64,000 nt of DNA from Eisenbergiella tayi (GTDB lineage: Bacteria > Bacillota > Clostridia > Lachnospirales > Lachnospiraceae). The position numbers and the translations under genes were made by a program. A model generated the notes under the pieces. It saw only the letters and a program-made list of their open reading frames with translations. It was not told the DNA's origin and ran no database searches. Shown one piece after another: positions 40,645 to 48,451 of this stretch. Numbering within the stretch: the stretch's first letter is position 1; the number at the start of each line of letters is the position of its first letter. The DNA is taken from the NCBI RefSeq assembly GCF_001881565.1, contig NZ_MPDJ01000012.1:62001-126000 (forward strand), given 5' to 3'.

Positions 40645-40738
40645 CGTTTCCCTTCCTTTATACGCGTATATACTATTGCCATTTTATCATTTCAGGCAGA
40701 GTAAGTCAAAGAAGCTGTAAAGAAAGCACCTGCAAATA

Positions 40739-40794
40739 AGGACGGTAAATTTGCAATCACCGTCCTAAAAAAAAGAACGGCAAAGGAGTATAAT
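40739..40794 (+). promoter_or_regulatory. Putative regulator site and promoter of rhaB
   Basis: AGGACGGT (40739-40746) and ACCGTCCT (40759-40766) form a perfect inverted repeat with a 12-base spacer. TATAAT lies at 40789-40794 and no good -35 is found 17 bases upstream, as expected for an activator-dependent promoter with the repeat just upstream. Confidence 0.5.
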
Positions 40795-40856
40795 AGACTC
40801 AGTGAAGTCGGGATTACAAAGAGTGGCGCCAAGTCACGGGAAGGAAGGGGAAGATT

Positions 40857-42263
40857 ATGGCTGAATATTATCTTGCGGTAGATATCGGAGCTTCCAGCGG
40901 CCGGCATATTCTGGGGCATCTGGAAAACGGCAGAATAGAGTTGGAAGAGGTCTACCGGTTTGAAAACGGTATGGATAAAAAGGACGGTCATCTGTGCTGG
41001 AATATCCCCAGGCTGTTTGAAGAGATCAAAGCGGGGCTGAAGGCCTGCAAGGCGGCGGGAAAAGTGCCTAAGTCCATGGGAATTGATACCTGGGCGGTGG
41101 ATTATGTGCTGCTTGATGGGGAGAACAGGATACTGGGCAATACATATGGCTACAGAGACGGAAGAACAAAAGGAATGGATAAGGAGGTTTACAGGATCAT
41201 TCCTGAGGATGCCCTGTACGCCAGAACCGGTATCCAGAAGCAGATTTTCAATACGATTTATCAGCTGATGGCGGTGAAACAGCAGGAACCGGAAAACATG
41301 GAAAAGGCGGAATGGCTGCTGATGCTTCCCGATTATTTCCATTTCCTGCTCACAGGAAATAAGATGTCTGAATATACCAATGCAACATCCACACAGCTTG
41401 TCAGCCCGGAAACCAGGCAATGGGACTGCGAGCTGATTGAGAGGCTGGGCTATAAGCCCTCGATATTCCGGCCGCTTCACATGCCCGGAACGGTGGTGGG
41501 GCCTTTTTCCAAAGAAGTGGAGGAAGAAGTGGGCTTCTCCTGCGAGGTGGTAATGCCTGCCACGCACGATACGGCATCCGCGGTCATTTCCGTGCCGACG
41601 CTTACGGAGGACTGCCTTTACATAAGCTCCGGGACATGGTCCCTGATGGGAATTGAAAATGACAGAGCTATCTGTACGCCGGAAAGCAGAAAGAGGAACT
41701 TTACAAATGAGGGCGGTTATGAATACCGTTTCCGTTATCTGAAGAATATCATGGGGCTCTGGATGATACAGTCCGTCCGCCATGAACTGGAGGATAAATA
41801 TTCCTTTGCCCGGCTTTGTGAGATGGCGGAGAAGGAAAGTGATTTCCCTTCCCGCGTAGATGTTAATGACGACGCTTTTCTTGCGCCTGATAATATGACG
41901 GAGGCGATCAAGACTTACTGCAAAAAGCATGGATGGAAGGAACCGGAAACGGTCGGACAGATTGCCGCAGTTATTTACCAGAGCCTGGCGGACAGCTATG
42001 CTGAGACCGTCCGGGAAATTGAATCGCTGACAGGAAGGCATTTTGAGGCTGTTAATATCGTGGGAGGCGGTTCCAATGCGGCCTATCTGAACCAGCTTAC
42101 CGCGGATAAATCCGGCCGCACCGTTTACGCCGGGCCGGGAGAAGCGACGGCTATCGGCAATCTGGCGGTACAGATGCTGAAGGATAATCAATTTGCAGGA
42201 CTTGCACAGGTCAGGGCATGTATTTATGAATCCTTCGGTGTGGAAAAGTATGATCCCAGCTGA
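40857..42263 (+). CDS. rhaB: Rhamnulokinase
   Basis: 468 residues, FGGY kinase. N-terminal phosphate-1 motif (LAVDIGASSGRHILG), substrate region MGIDTWAVDYVLLD and GYRDGRT, phosphate-2/adenosine region ISSGTWSLMGIE and VNIVGGGSNAAYLNQLTAD typical of RhaB. Phosphorylates L-rhamnulose to rhamnulose-1-phosphate. Strong GGAAGGGGAAG site. Confidence 0.96.
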   Translation: MAEYYLAVDIGASSGRHILGHLENGRIELEEVYRFENGMDKKDGHLCWNIPRLFEEIKAGLKACKAAGKVPKSMGIDTWAVDYVLLDGENRILGNTYGYRDGRTKGMDKEVYRIIPEDALYARTGIQKQIFNTIYQLMAVKQQEPENMEKAEWLLMLPDYFHFLLTGNKMSEYTNATSTQLVSPETRQWDCELIERLGYKPSIFRPLHMPGTVVGPFSKEVEEEVGFSCEVVMPATHDTASAVISVPTLTEDCLYISSGTWSLMGIENDRAICTPESRKRNFTNEGGYEYRFRYLKNIMGLWMIQSVRHELEDKYSFARLCEMAEKESDFPSRVDVNDDAFLAPDNMTEAIKTYCKKHGWKEPETVGQIAAVIYQSLADSYAETVREIESLTGRHFEAVNIVGGGSNAAYLNQLTADKSGRTVYAGPGEATAIGNLAVQMLKDNQFAGLAQVRACIYESFGVEKYDPS

Positions 42264-42384
42264 CAGCAGGCAGGTATTAAGAATAGCAGGAATGGAGCAG
42301 TGCCGGAGGGCAGTAATCTGAAAATAGAAAACAGAAAGCACGTGTCAAAAACGTGTTGTCCGAAAAGGACGGAAAGGAGAATTC

Positions 42385-43641
42385 ATGAACGTAAAAGAGA
42401 GATATGAATCCGCAAAAGAAATGTATGCGGCAGTGGGGGTAGATACGGACAAGGCCGTGGAAACTCTGGAGAAAATTGCAATTTCCATGCACTGCTGGCA
42501 GGGGGATGACGTAACCGGTTTTGACCAGAAGGGGCCTCTTACCGGAGGAATCCAGGCTACCGGAAATTATCCCGGAAAGGCAAGGACACCGGAAGAGCTG
42601 ATGGCGGATATTGATAAAGTATTCAGCCTGGTGCCCGGTAAGCATAAACTGAACCTGCATGCCAGCTATGCGATTTTTGAGGACGGCGAATTCGCGGACA
42701 GAGATAAGCTGGAGCCCAAACATTTTAAGAAATGGGTGGATTTTGCCAAAGAAAGAGGAATCGGCCTGGATTTCAACCCTACCTTCTTTTCACACAGCAA
42801 GGTAGTGGACGGACTCACTTTATCCAGCCCTATTGATGAAGTCCGCAGCTTCTGGATTGAGCATGGAAAAGCATGTGTCCGCATTTCCCAGTATTTTGCT
42901 GAGGAGCTCGGAATCCCCTGCGCCATGAATATCTGGATTCCTGACGGCTATAAGGATATCCCCGCAGACAGAATGGGCCCCAGAGCCAGATTTAAAGATT
43001 CCCTGGATCAGATTTTATCCATTCCTTATGATAAATCCAAGGTACTGGTATGCCTGGAATCCAAGGTGTTCGGCATCGGACTGGAATCCTATACCGTAGG
43101 ATCCAGTGAATTCACCATTAATTATGCAGCTAACAACGACATTATAAGCCTGATGGATAACGGACATTATCATCCTACGGAGCTTGTATCCGATAAGATT
43201 TCTTCCATGCTTCTGTTTAATGAAAAAATTGCCCTTCATGTAACAAGGCCGGTACGCTGGGACAGCGACCATGTAGTGCTGTTTGATGATGAGACAAGGG
43301 AAATTGCAAAGGAAATCGTGAGAAATGATGCTATCGACCGTGTCCTTCTTGCCCTGGATTTCTTCGATGCCAGCATCAACCGTATTTCCGCATGGACGGT
43401 TGGCATGAGAAATATGCAGAAAGCCCTTCTGTATGCCCTTGTTTCTCCGAATAAAAAATTCAAAGAGCTTCAGGATACCAATCAGTTTACCGAGCTGATG
43501 GCTATGCAGGAAGAAATGAAGATATATCCTTTCGGCGATGTATGGGATTATTTCTGCGAGAAGAACAATGTGCCTGTCAAAGGGGAATGGTTCAAAGAAG
43601 TGAAGAAGTATGAAGAGGAAGTTCTTTCTAAAAGAGCATAA
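42385..43641 (+). CDS. rhaA: L-rhamnose isomerase
   Basis: 418 residues, the family length. Metal-binding TIM barrel with SMHCWQGDDVTGFD at the N-terminus, HASYAIF, LDFNPTFFSH, and the MDNGHYHPTE and RPVRWDSDHVV metal/substrate segments. Converts L-rhamnose to L-rhamnulose. The 42264-42384 gap contains two small hairpins (CACGTGTCAAAAACGTG, GTCCGAAAAGGAC) without T tracts, so rhaB and rhaA are probably one transcript. GAAAGGAG upstream of the ATG. A strong terminator follows. Confidence 0.97.
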   Translation: MNVKERYESAKEMYAAVGVDTDKAVETLEKIAISMHCWQGDDVTGFDQKGPLTGGIQATGNYPGKARTPEELMADIDKVFSLVPGKHKLNLHASYAIFEDGEFADRDKLEPKHFKKWVDFAKERGIGLDFNPTFFSHSKVVDGLTLSSPIDEVRSFWIEHGKACVRISQYFAEELGIPCAMNIWIPDGYKDIPADRMGPRARFKDSLDQILSIPYDKSKVLVCLESKVFGIGLESYTVGSSEFTINYAANNDIISLMDNGHYHPTELVSDKISSMLLFNEKIALHVTRPVRWDSDHVVLFDDETREIAKEIVRNDAIDRVLLALDFFDASINRISAWTVGMRNMQKALLYALVSPNKKFKELQDTNQFTELMAMQEEMKIYPFGDVWDYFCEKNNVPVKGEWFKEVKKYEEEVLSKRA

Positions 43642-43729
43642 GACATCAGGAGAATAACCTTGGGAATATCCGAAAAAAAGTATCTGGCAGGGTGAGGATA
43701 TTTTTGCTTGATTTTAGGAGGATAAAGAG

Positions 43730-43765
43730 TAGGAGTACGAAGATAAAATCGTACTTCTATTTTTT
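43730..43765 (+). terminator. Terminator of the rhaBA operon
   Basis: TAGGAGTACGA (43730-43740) pairs with TCGTACTTCTA (43749-43759, one mismatch), followed by T6. Confidence 0.8.
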
Positions 43766-43849
43766 ATCTTCAAGTTTCTTACAGATTTCTTTTACCTGAG
43801 ACTGACATTTCTTTTCATCCAGGTTATATATAAGATTCAAGATGAGCAC
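43757..43849 (-). pseudogene. Possible C-terminal gene remnant
   Basis: A leftward 30-codon frame with protein-like composition (ILNLIYNLDEKKCQSQVK, then EICKKLEDKK and stop), closed upstream by a stop at about 43870. It has no start signal and overlaps the rhaBA terminator. It looks like the tail of a decayed gene; family not recognised. The remaining part of 43642-43956 holds the terminator and the promoter of the next cassette. Confidence 0.25.
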
Positions 43850-43890
43850 GTAAAAAAAATACGATTAAGTATCGAAAGAGAGTAAAAAAC

Positions 43891-43919
43891 TTGCATTAAA
43901 TTAGCGCGGATGGTATATT
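43891..43919 (+). promoter_or_regulatory. Promoter of the AAA-ATPase/RloB-like cassette
   Basis: TTGCAT (43891-43896), 17 bases, TATATT (43914-43919), about 37 bases before the ATG at 43957. Confidence 0.6.
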
Positions 43920-43956
43920 ATAGTAAAAAGAAAGGTAATGCCATGGGAGGTCAGTT

Positions 43957-45126
43957 ATGCTTACGAAAATTACGATGAATAATTTTAAGTCCTTTAAAAA
44001 TCAGACGACAGTTGATCTCACGAAAACAAATTATACGGTTTTGCCTAAAAATGTATCAGAGAATGGTGTTCTGAAAGGGTGCATGTTTGTTGGGGCAAAT
44101 GCTTCTGGTAAATCCAATATCATTCTTTCAGTGAAGCTGCTTCTGGATCTTTTGTTCTCAGAGAGAAGTATTAATTCCGGTATGTTTAAGTGCATGTTTG
44201 GAACGGGATATAGCTATTCGTTGGTTTATGATTTCCTGATTGATACAAAGAAGGTTAAGTATGCAATAGAAGTCGATACCAGAAAAGTTGGAATTACAGA
44301 AAAGTTGTATGTTGAGGATCAGCTTCTTTTGGACCGTATTGGAGTTTCTGCAAAGTCTTATATTGCTGAGAAAGCTGGGAATTTTTATGATGAAAGCGAT
44401 GTAGGTAAGGATACTCTATTCCTTAGAACATTGTATTTTAATACAAAGTTTGCATCTAATAAGATTTTGGTTAAATGGATGGATTACCTCAAGAATTCTG
44501 TTTATATCAATATGTTTGATCAGGTGATTCAATCCTACGGAAAAACAGATTTGTCCTTGGCTCAGTATTTGGATAGAGATGGATGTAATGAGATTAATGA
44601 TTTTTTTACAGAGTATAATTTTGAGCAAAAGGTAGAGTACGCTCATTCAGCAGAAGGAACAAATTATAGAATTATAGCAGGAGATGATGAAAAGGAGAAA
44701 TCGATTTTCTTCCGTAGAAAGGACGTGGATGTGCCGATTCCATTTGTAGAGGAATCCATGGGAAACCAGAATCTGCTCCGGTTGCTGCCGGCCTTTTTGT
44801 ATGTTCTTAAAAAAGGGGGAATGCTTCTGATCGATGAGTTCTCCAGTGGCTTTCACAATCAGCTGGAAAGTTTGATGGTACGCTACTTTATGCAAAAATC
44901 AAAAAATGCACAGATGATTTTTGTATCGCATTCTACGAATCTTTTGTCGAATTCTATTCTCCGGCCGGATCAGGAGTATACTGTGGAGTTTCATGGTAAT
45001 GAAGGGAGTTCTATTCATAGAATTTCATCGGATCAGCCGCGTTCTGCTCAAAATGTGGAAAAGATGTATGTGAGTGGAGTGTTTGGCGGTATTCCTTTGT
45101 ATCATGAGGTGGCGGATGAGAATTAA
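43957..45126 (+). CDS. AAA ATPase of the RloA/AbiL/OLD-like (AAA_15) type
   Basis: 389 residues. Starts with the typical ITMNNFKSFKN strand. Walker A is GANASGKSN (46-54). An ABC-like signature region follows (EESMGNQNLLRLLPAFLYVL), then Walker B MLLIDEF and a switch histidine in FVSHSTNLL. There is no Toprim domain in this protein. Paired with a RloB-like second gene it resembles two-component antiphage systems (AbiLi/AbiLii, RloA/RloB; PARIS has the same logic). GGGAGG before the ATG. Both genes are visibly A+T-rich relative to the flanking rha and thi operons, suggesting horizontal acquisition. Confidence 0.85.
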   Translation: MLTKITMNNFKSFKNQTTVDLTKTNYTVLPKNVSENGVLKGCMFVGANASGKSNIILSVKLLLDLLFSERSINSGMFKCMFGTGYSYSLVYDFLIDTKKVKYAIEVDTRKVGITEKLYVEDQLLLDRIGVSAKSYIAEKAGNFYDESDVGKDTLFLRTLYFNTKFASNKILVKWMDYLKNSVYINMFDQVIQSYGKTDLSLAQYLDRDGCNEINDFFTEYNFEQKVEYAHSAEGTNYRIIAGDDEKEKSIFFRRKDVDVPIPFVEESMGNQNLLRLLPAFLYVLKKGGMLLIDEFSSGFHNQLESLMVRYFMQKSKNAQMIFVSHSTNLLSNSILRPDQEYTVEFHGNEGSSIHRISSDQPRSAQNVEKMYVSGVFGGIPLYHEVADEN

Positions 45127-45874
45127 CAAAGAGAAACGAATTGGTCAGGTTCTGTTTATCGTAGAAGGCAGCAGTACAGAATTCAATTATCTGTATAAGA
45201 TATTCTGCGGACTCTTGGGATATAGCTATGTTGCAAAGAAGCGAAATACGCCTGATTACTATGTAAAAGACAGCGATCCCTATTCAAGAGTGGCTGTTGT
45301 AAATACGAGGGAAAGCAATATTCGGGATATTAGTGAGAATCCGAAGTATCTGGATGAAGTGTTTGATGTGCTGAGAGAACGATATCATTTTCCGGTGGAA
45401 CAGTCGGCTATTTATTATTTATTTGACAGAGATCCTGAATCGAATACAAATATAGAACTGATTGAAAAGTATATTAAAATACTTGCAAATCCCTATGACA
45501 ATGAAGATGGGGAGCAGGCGGGGCAGTTGCTGTTGAGCTATCCGAGCATTGAAAGTTTTATAGTTTCTAACTTTATTGATGAAACCATAAATTTATATTT
45601 TGGTTTGGGCAAGGAAGTAAAAAATTACATCGGAAAAAATAAACAGATTCAGCTTAATAAAATTTCTGATAAAACGTTAATAAAAGCAGCATATGAGTTT
45701 ATGAATTATCTGACGGCAGAGGAAATTACATGGGATATTGATGACTTTGCACCTGCGAGTTTTGCTGTATTCACAAAGCAGGAAGCCAACTATTTATTAG
45801 GCGGCGGCTTCCGGTTATTTTCTATGCTGACACTGGCTTTATTCCAGATGGGAATTTTAGAGTTGGACAAGTAA
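45116..45874 (+). CDS. RloB/AbiLii-like protein with Toprim-like motifs
   Basis: 252 residues. The N-terminus reads VLFIVEGSSTEFNYLY, where E17 corresponds to the first Toprim glutamate, and YYLFDRDPESN supplies D104 and D106 (DxD). SYPSIESFIV follows, as in RloB proteins. It is expected to be a metal-dependent nuclease effector controlled by the upstream ATPase. The ATG at 45116 overlaps the ATPase gene by 11 bases and has GAGG six bases upstream, so the two are translated together. Assignment to RloB is by motif and context and is moderately sure. Confidence 0.72.
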   Translation: MRINKEKRIGQVLFIVEGSSTEFNYLYKIFCGLLGYSYVAKKRNTPDYYVKDSDPYSRVAVVNTRESNIRDISENPKYLDEVFDVLRERYHFPVEQSAIYYLFDRDPESNTNIELIEKYIKILANPYDNEDGEQAGQLLLSYPSIESFIVSNFIDETINLYFGLGKEVKNYIGKNKQIQLNKISDKTLIKAAYEFMNYLTAEEITWDIDDFAPASFAVFTKQEANYLLGGGFRLFSMLTLALFQMGILELDK

Positions 45875-45907
45875 ATACAGGAATGAAGTAGTACTTTTCA
45901 AGCTCAT

Positions 45908-45936
45908 TTGACAAAGAATGGCAATCGTGATATGAT
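45908..45936 (+). promoter_or_regulatory. Promoter of the thiamine operon
   Basis: TTGACA (45908-45913), 17 bases, TATGAT (45931-45936), about 50 bases before the TPP aptamer. Confidence 0.75.
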
Positions 45937-45984
45937 TTCCAGCAGAAACAACAATCGGATCATTCCGAAGTTGTAAAATACATA

Positions 45985-46078
45985 TGTTCAGGGGAGCTTG
46001 TGAGCAGGCTGAGAGGAAGTAATCCAACTTCGACCCTTAAACCTGATTTGGGTAATGCCAACGTAGGAAGAAGTGAGA
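45985..46078 (+). promoter_or_regulatory. TPP (THI-box) riboswitch aptamer
   Basis: The conserved elements appear in order: GGGGAGC, GGCTGAGA, ACCCTT, ACCTGAT, GGGTAATGCCAACGTAGG. It binds thiamine pyrophosphate. With the terminator at 46093-46128 it should switch off thiC-thiM-thiE-thiD when TPP is abundant. Confidence 0.97.
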
Positions 46079-46092
46079 AATCAGCTTATCGG

Positions 46093-46128
46093 CGGAGTAT
46101 ACCTATATGGGTATGCTCCGTTTTTTTT
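46093..46128 (+). terminator. Riboswitch-controlled terminator before thiC
   Basis: CGGAGTATACC pairs with GGGTATGCTCCG and is followed by eight T. It lies 15 bases after the TPP aptamer. Confidence 0.9.
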
Positions 46129-46232
46129 CGTATGAAAGGAGTCCTGCCCGGAAGGGCGGCCGATGGCTTCCGGGCAGAAATACACAGGCATTCCCAACAG
46201 ACAGGTCCCCGGACAGGAAAGAAGGAATAAGG

Positions 46233-47540
46233 ATGAATTATGCAACACAGATGGAAGCTGCACGCAGGGGGATTCTCACCGAAGAAATGAATGCCGTTGC
46301 GGCAAAAGAAAAAATTCCTGCAGCACAGCTTGTAAGCCTTATGGCGGAAGGAAAGATAATCATTCCCTGCAATAAGCGGCACAAATCACTGGAACCGAAC
46401 GGACTTGGTTCTATGCTGAAGACTAAAATCAACGTGAACCTGGGAACCTCCAGAGACATGACGGATTTGGAAATGGAGTATGAAAAGGTACACAGAGCTG
46501 TGGAAATGGGGGCGGAGGCCATTATGGATCTGAGTTCCTTCGGGGATACCCGGAAGTTCAGAAGGCACCTTACGGAGAATTGTCCGGCCATGATCGGTAC
46601 GGTTCCCATTTATGACGCGGTGGTTTATTACCATAAGCCGCTGAAACAGATTACCGCCAGGGAATGGATTGATATTGTCAGGATGCATGCGGAGGACGGA
46701 GTGGACTTCATGACAATCCATTGCGGCATTAACCGGGAAACAGCACATAAGTTCAAGAAGAACAAAAGGCTGACGAATATTGTTTCCAGAGGCGGTTCCA
46801 TCATATTTGCCTGGATGGAAATGACGGGGGAGGAAAATCCTTTTTACGAATTCTTCGATGAAATACTGGAAATCTGCCGGGAATATGACGTGACTTTGAG
46901 CCTGGGGGATGCCTGCCGTCCCGGCTGTCTCGCGGATGCTACGGATGCCTCCCAGATAGAAGAACTGATCACTCTGGGGGAATTGACGGAAAGAGCGTGG
47001 AAAAAAGCGGTTCAGGTTATGGTGGAGGGCCCCGGACATATGCCGCTGAATCAGATCGCCGCGAACATGGAAATCCAGAGGACTCTCTGTCATGGCGCAC
47101 CTTTTTATGTGCTGGGGCCGATAGTGACTGATGTCGCCCCGGGGTACGATCATATTACCGCCGCGATTGGCGGTGCTGCTGCGGCTGCTGCGGGGGCCTC
47201 GTTTCTGTGCTATGTGACCCCTGCCGAGCATCTGCGTCTTCCTGATGTGGAGGACGTGAAGGAGGGGATTATCGCCGCCAGGATTGCCGCCCATGCAGCG
47301 GATATCGCAAAAGGGGTTCCGGATGCCATGGAATGGGATAATTCCATGAGCGCGGCGAGAAAGAAGCTGGACTGGAAGGAAATGTTCCGGTTAGCCATGG
47401 ATCCGGAAAAGGCGGAAAGATACCGGGAAACATCTATGCCGGAAAAAGAGGATACCTGCAGTATGTGCGGCAATTTCTGTGCAGTGAAAAATATGAACCG
47501 GATTCTTGATGGTGAGATCGTATCTATTTTTGAAGAGTAA
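46233..47540 (+). CDS. thiC: Phosphomethylpyrimidine synthase
   Basis: 435 residues. Radical-SAM enzyme converting aminoimidazole ribotide to HMP-phosphate. The C-terminal cluster motif is CSMCGNFC; VNLGTSRDMTDLE, SLGDACRPGC and VEGPGHMPLNQI are family landmarks. The start is ATG 46233, after the riboswitch terminator; longer frames run through the terminator. First gene of the TPP-regulated operon. Confidence 0.97.
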   Translation: MNYATQMEAARRGILTEEMNAVAAKEKIPAAQLVSLMAEGKIIIPCNKRHKSLEPNGLGSMLKTKINVNLGTSRDMTDLEMEYEKVHRAVEMGAEAIMDLSSFGDTRKFRRHLTENCPAMIGTVPIYDAVVYYHKPLKQITAREWIDIVRMHAEDGVDFMTIHCGINRETAHKFKKNKRLTNIVSRGGSIIFAWMEMTGEENPFYEFFDEILEICREYDVTLSLGDACRPGCLADATDASQIEELITLGELTERAWKKAVQVMVEGPGHMPLNQIAANMEIQRTLCHGAPFYVLGPIVTDVAPGYDHITAAIGGAAAAAAGASFLCYVTPAEHLRLPDVEDVKEGIIAARIAAHAADIAKGVPDAMEWDNSMSAARKKLDWKEMFRLAMDPEKAERYRETSMPEKEDTCSMCGNFCAVKNMNRILDGEIVSIFEE

Positions 47541-47557
47541 AAGGGAGGATGGGATAA

Positions 47558-48451
47558 ATGAAGAAGGGACAAAAGGAACTGGCTATATTGGTGGAAAGAG
47601 TGAGGGAACGGACACCTCTGATCCATAATATTACGAACTATGTTACCGTAAATGACTGTGCCAATATTCTGCTAGCCTGCGGCGGTTCACCTATCATGTC
47701 TGATGAACTGCAGGAAGTGGAGGAAATTACATCCATATGCGGAGGCCTGCATATCAATATCGGGACATTAAATCAACGCACCATTCCGGCCATGAAGGCG
47801 GCCGGAAAAAAAGCGAACGCCTGCGGGCATCCGGTGCTTCTGGATCCGGTCGGGGCCGGGGCCAGCCGCCTGCGGACGGAAACGGCGGAGGAATTGCTGA
47901 AAGAAGTAAAATTTACAGCGATCCGGGGGAATATTTCCGAAATCAAAACCCTGGCCCTGGGAATGGGGACGACCAAAGGAGTGGATGCGGACAGTACGGA
48001 CGCGGTGACGGATGCCACGCTGGAGGCGGCAGTCATATTTGCCGCAGAATTTGCCCAAAGGACCGGAGCCGTGGCAGCGATTACCGGTGCGGTGGATATT
48101 GTGACGGATGGCAGGGAGGCTTTTGTCATAAGCAACGGCCATCCCATGATGAGCAAGGTAACAGGTACCGGTTGTATGCTGTCCGCCATGATGACGGCTT
48201 ATCTTACGGCAAATCCTGACCATCCCCTGGAAGCAGCCGCAGCAGCGGTATGTGCCATGGGAATCGCAGGGGAACAGGCCTATAAGAGGCTCACACCACA
48301 GGAAGGCAACGCTGCCTATCGGAATCATATTATTGACGCCATATATCATATGGACGGGGAAACGCTGGAAAAAGAGGCGGAAGTACGGAAATATATATGG
48401 GAAAAGGATGGGATGAAGCCTGCTTCCGGGGAGGACAGCCATGAAATGTGA
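47558..48451 (+). CDS. thiM: Hydroxyethylthiazole kinase
   Basis: 297 residues, a little longer than usual. Ribokinase-like fold with IHNITNYVTVNDCANILLA, LLDPVGAGAS, IRGNISEI, and the catalytic GTGCMLSAM anion hole. Phosphorylates thiazole alcohol, a salvage step. No thiG, thiF, thiS or thiH is in this operon, so thiazole salvage seems important here. GGGAGG upstream; overlaps the next gene by 11 bases. Confidence 0.96.
   Translation: MKKGQKELAILVERVRERTPLIHNITNYVTVNDCANILLACGGSPIMSDELQEVEEITSICGGLHINIGTLNQRTIPAMKAAGKKANACGHPVLLDPVGAGASRLRTETAEELLKEVKFTAIRGNISEIKTLALGMGTTKGVDADSTDAVTDATLEAAVIFAAEFAQRTGAVAAITGAVDIVTDGREAFVISNGHPMMSKVTGTGCMLSAMMTAYLTANPDHPLEAAAAAVCAMGIAGEQAYKRLTPQEGNAAYRNHIIDAIYHMDGETLEKEAEVRKYIWEKDGMKPASGEDSHEM

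Noticed and set aside
40739..40775. Inverted repeat upstream of rhaB as a terminator
   Set aside because: On the plus strand it is followed by A, not T, and on the minus strand the T run precedes the stem.
40692..42341. 549-codon open frame antisense to rhaB
   Set aside because: Shadow of a confirmed kinase gene; covers the rha promoter region and lacks a ribosome binding site.
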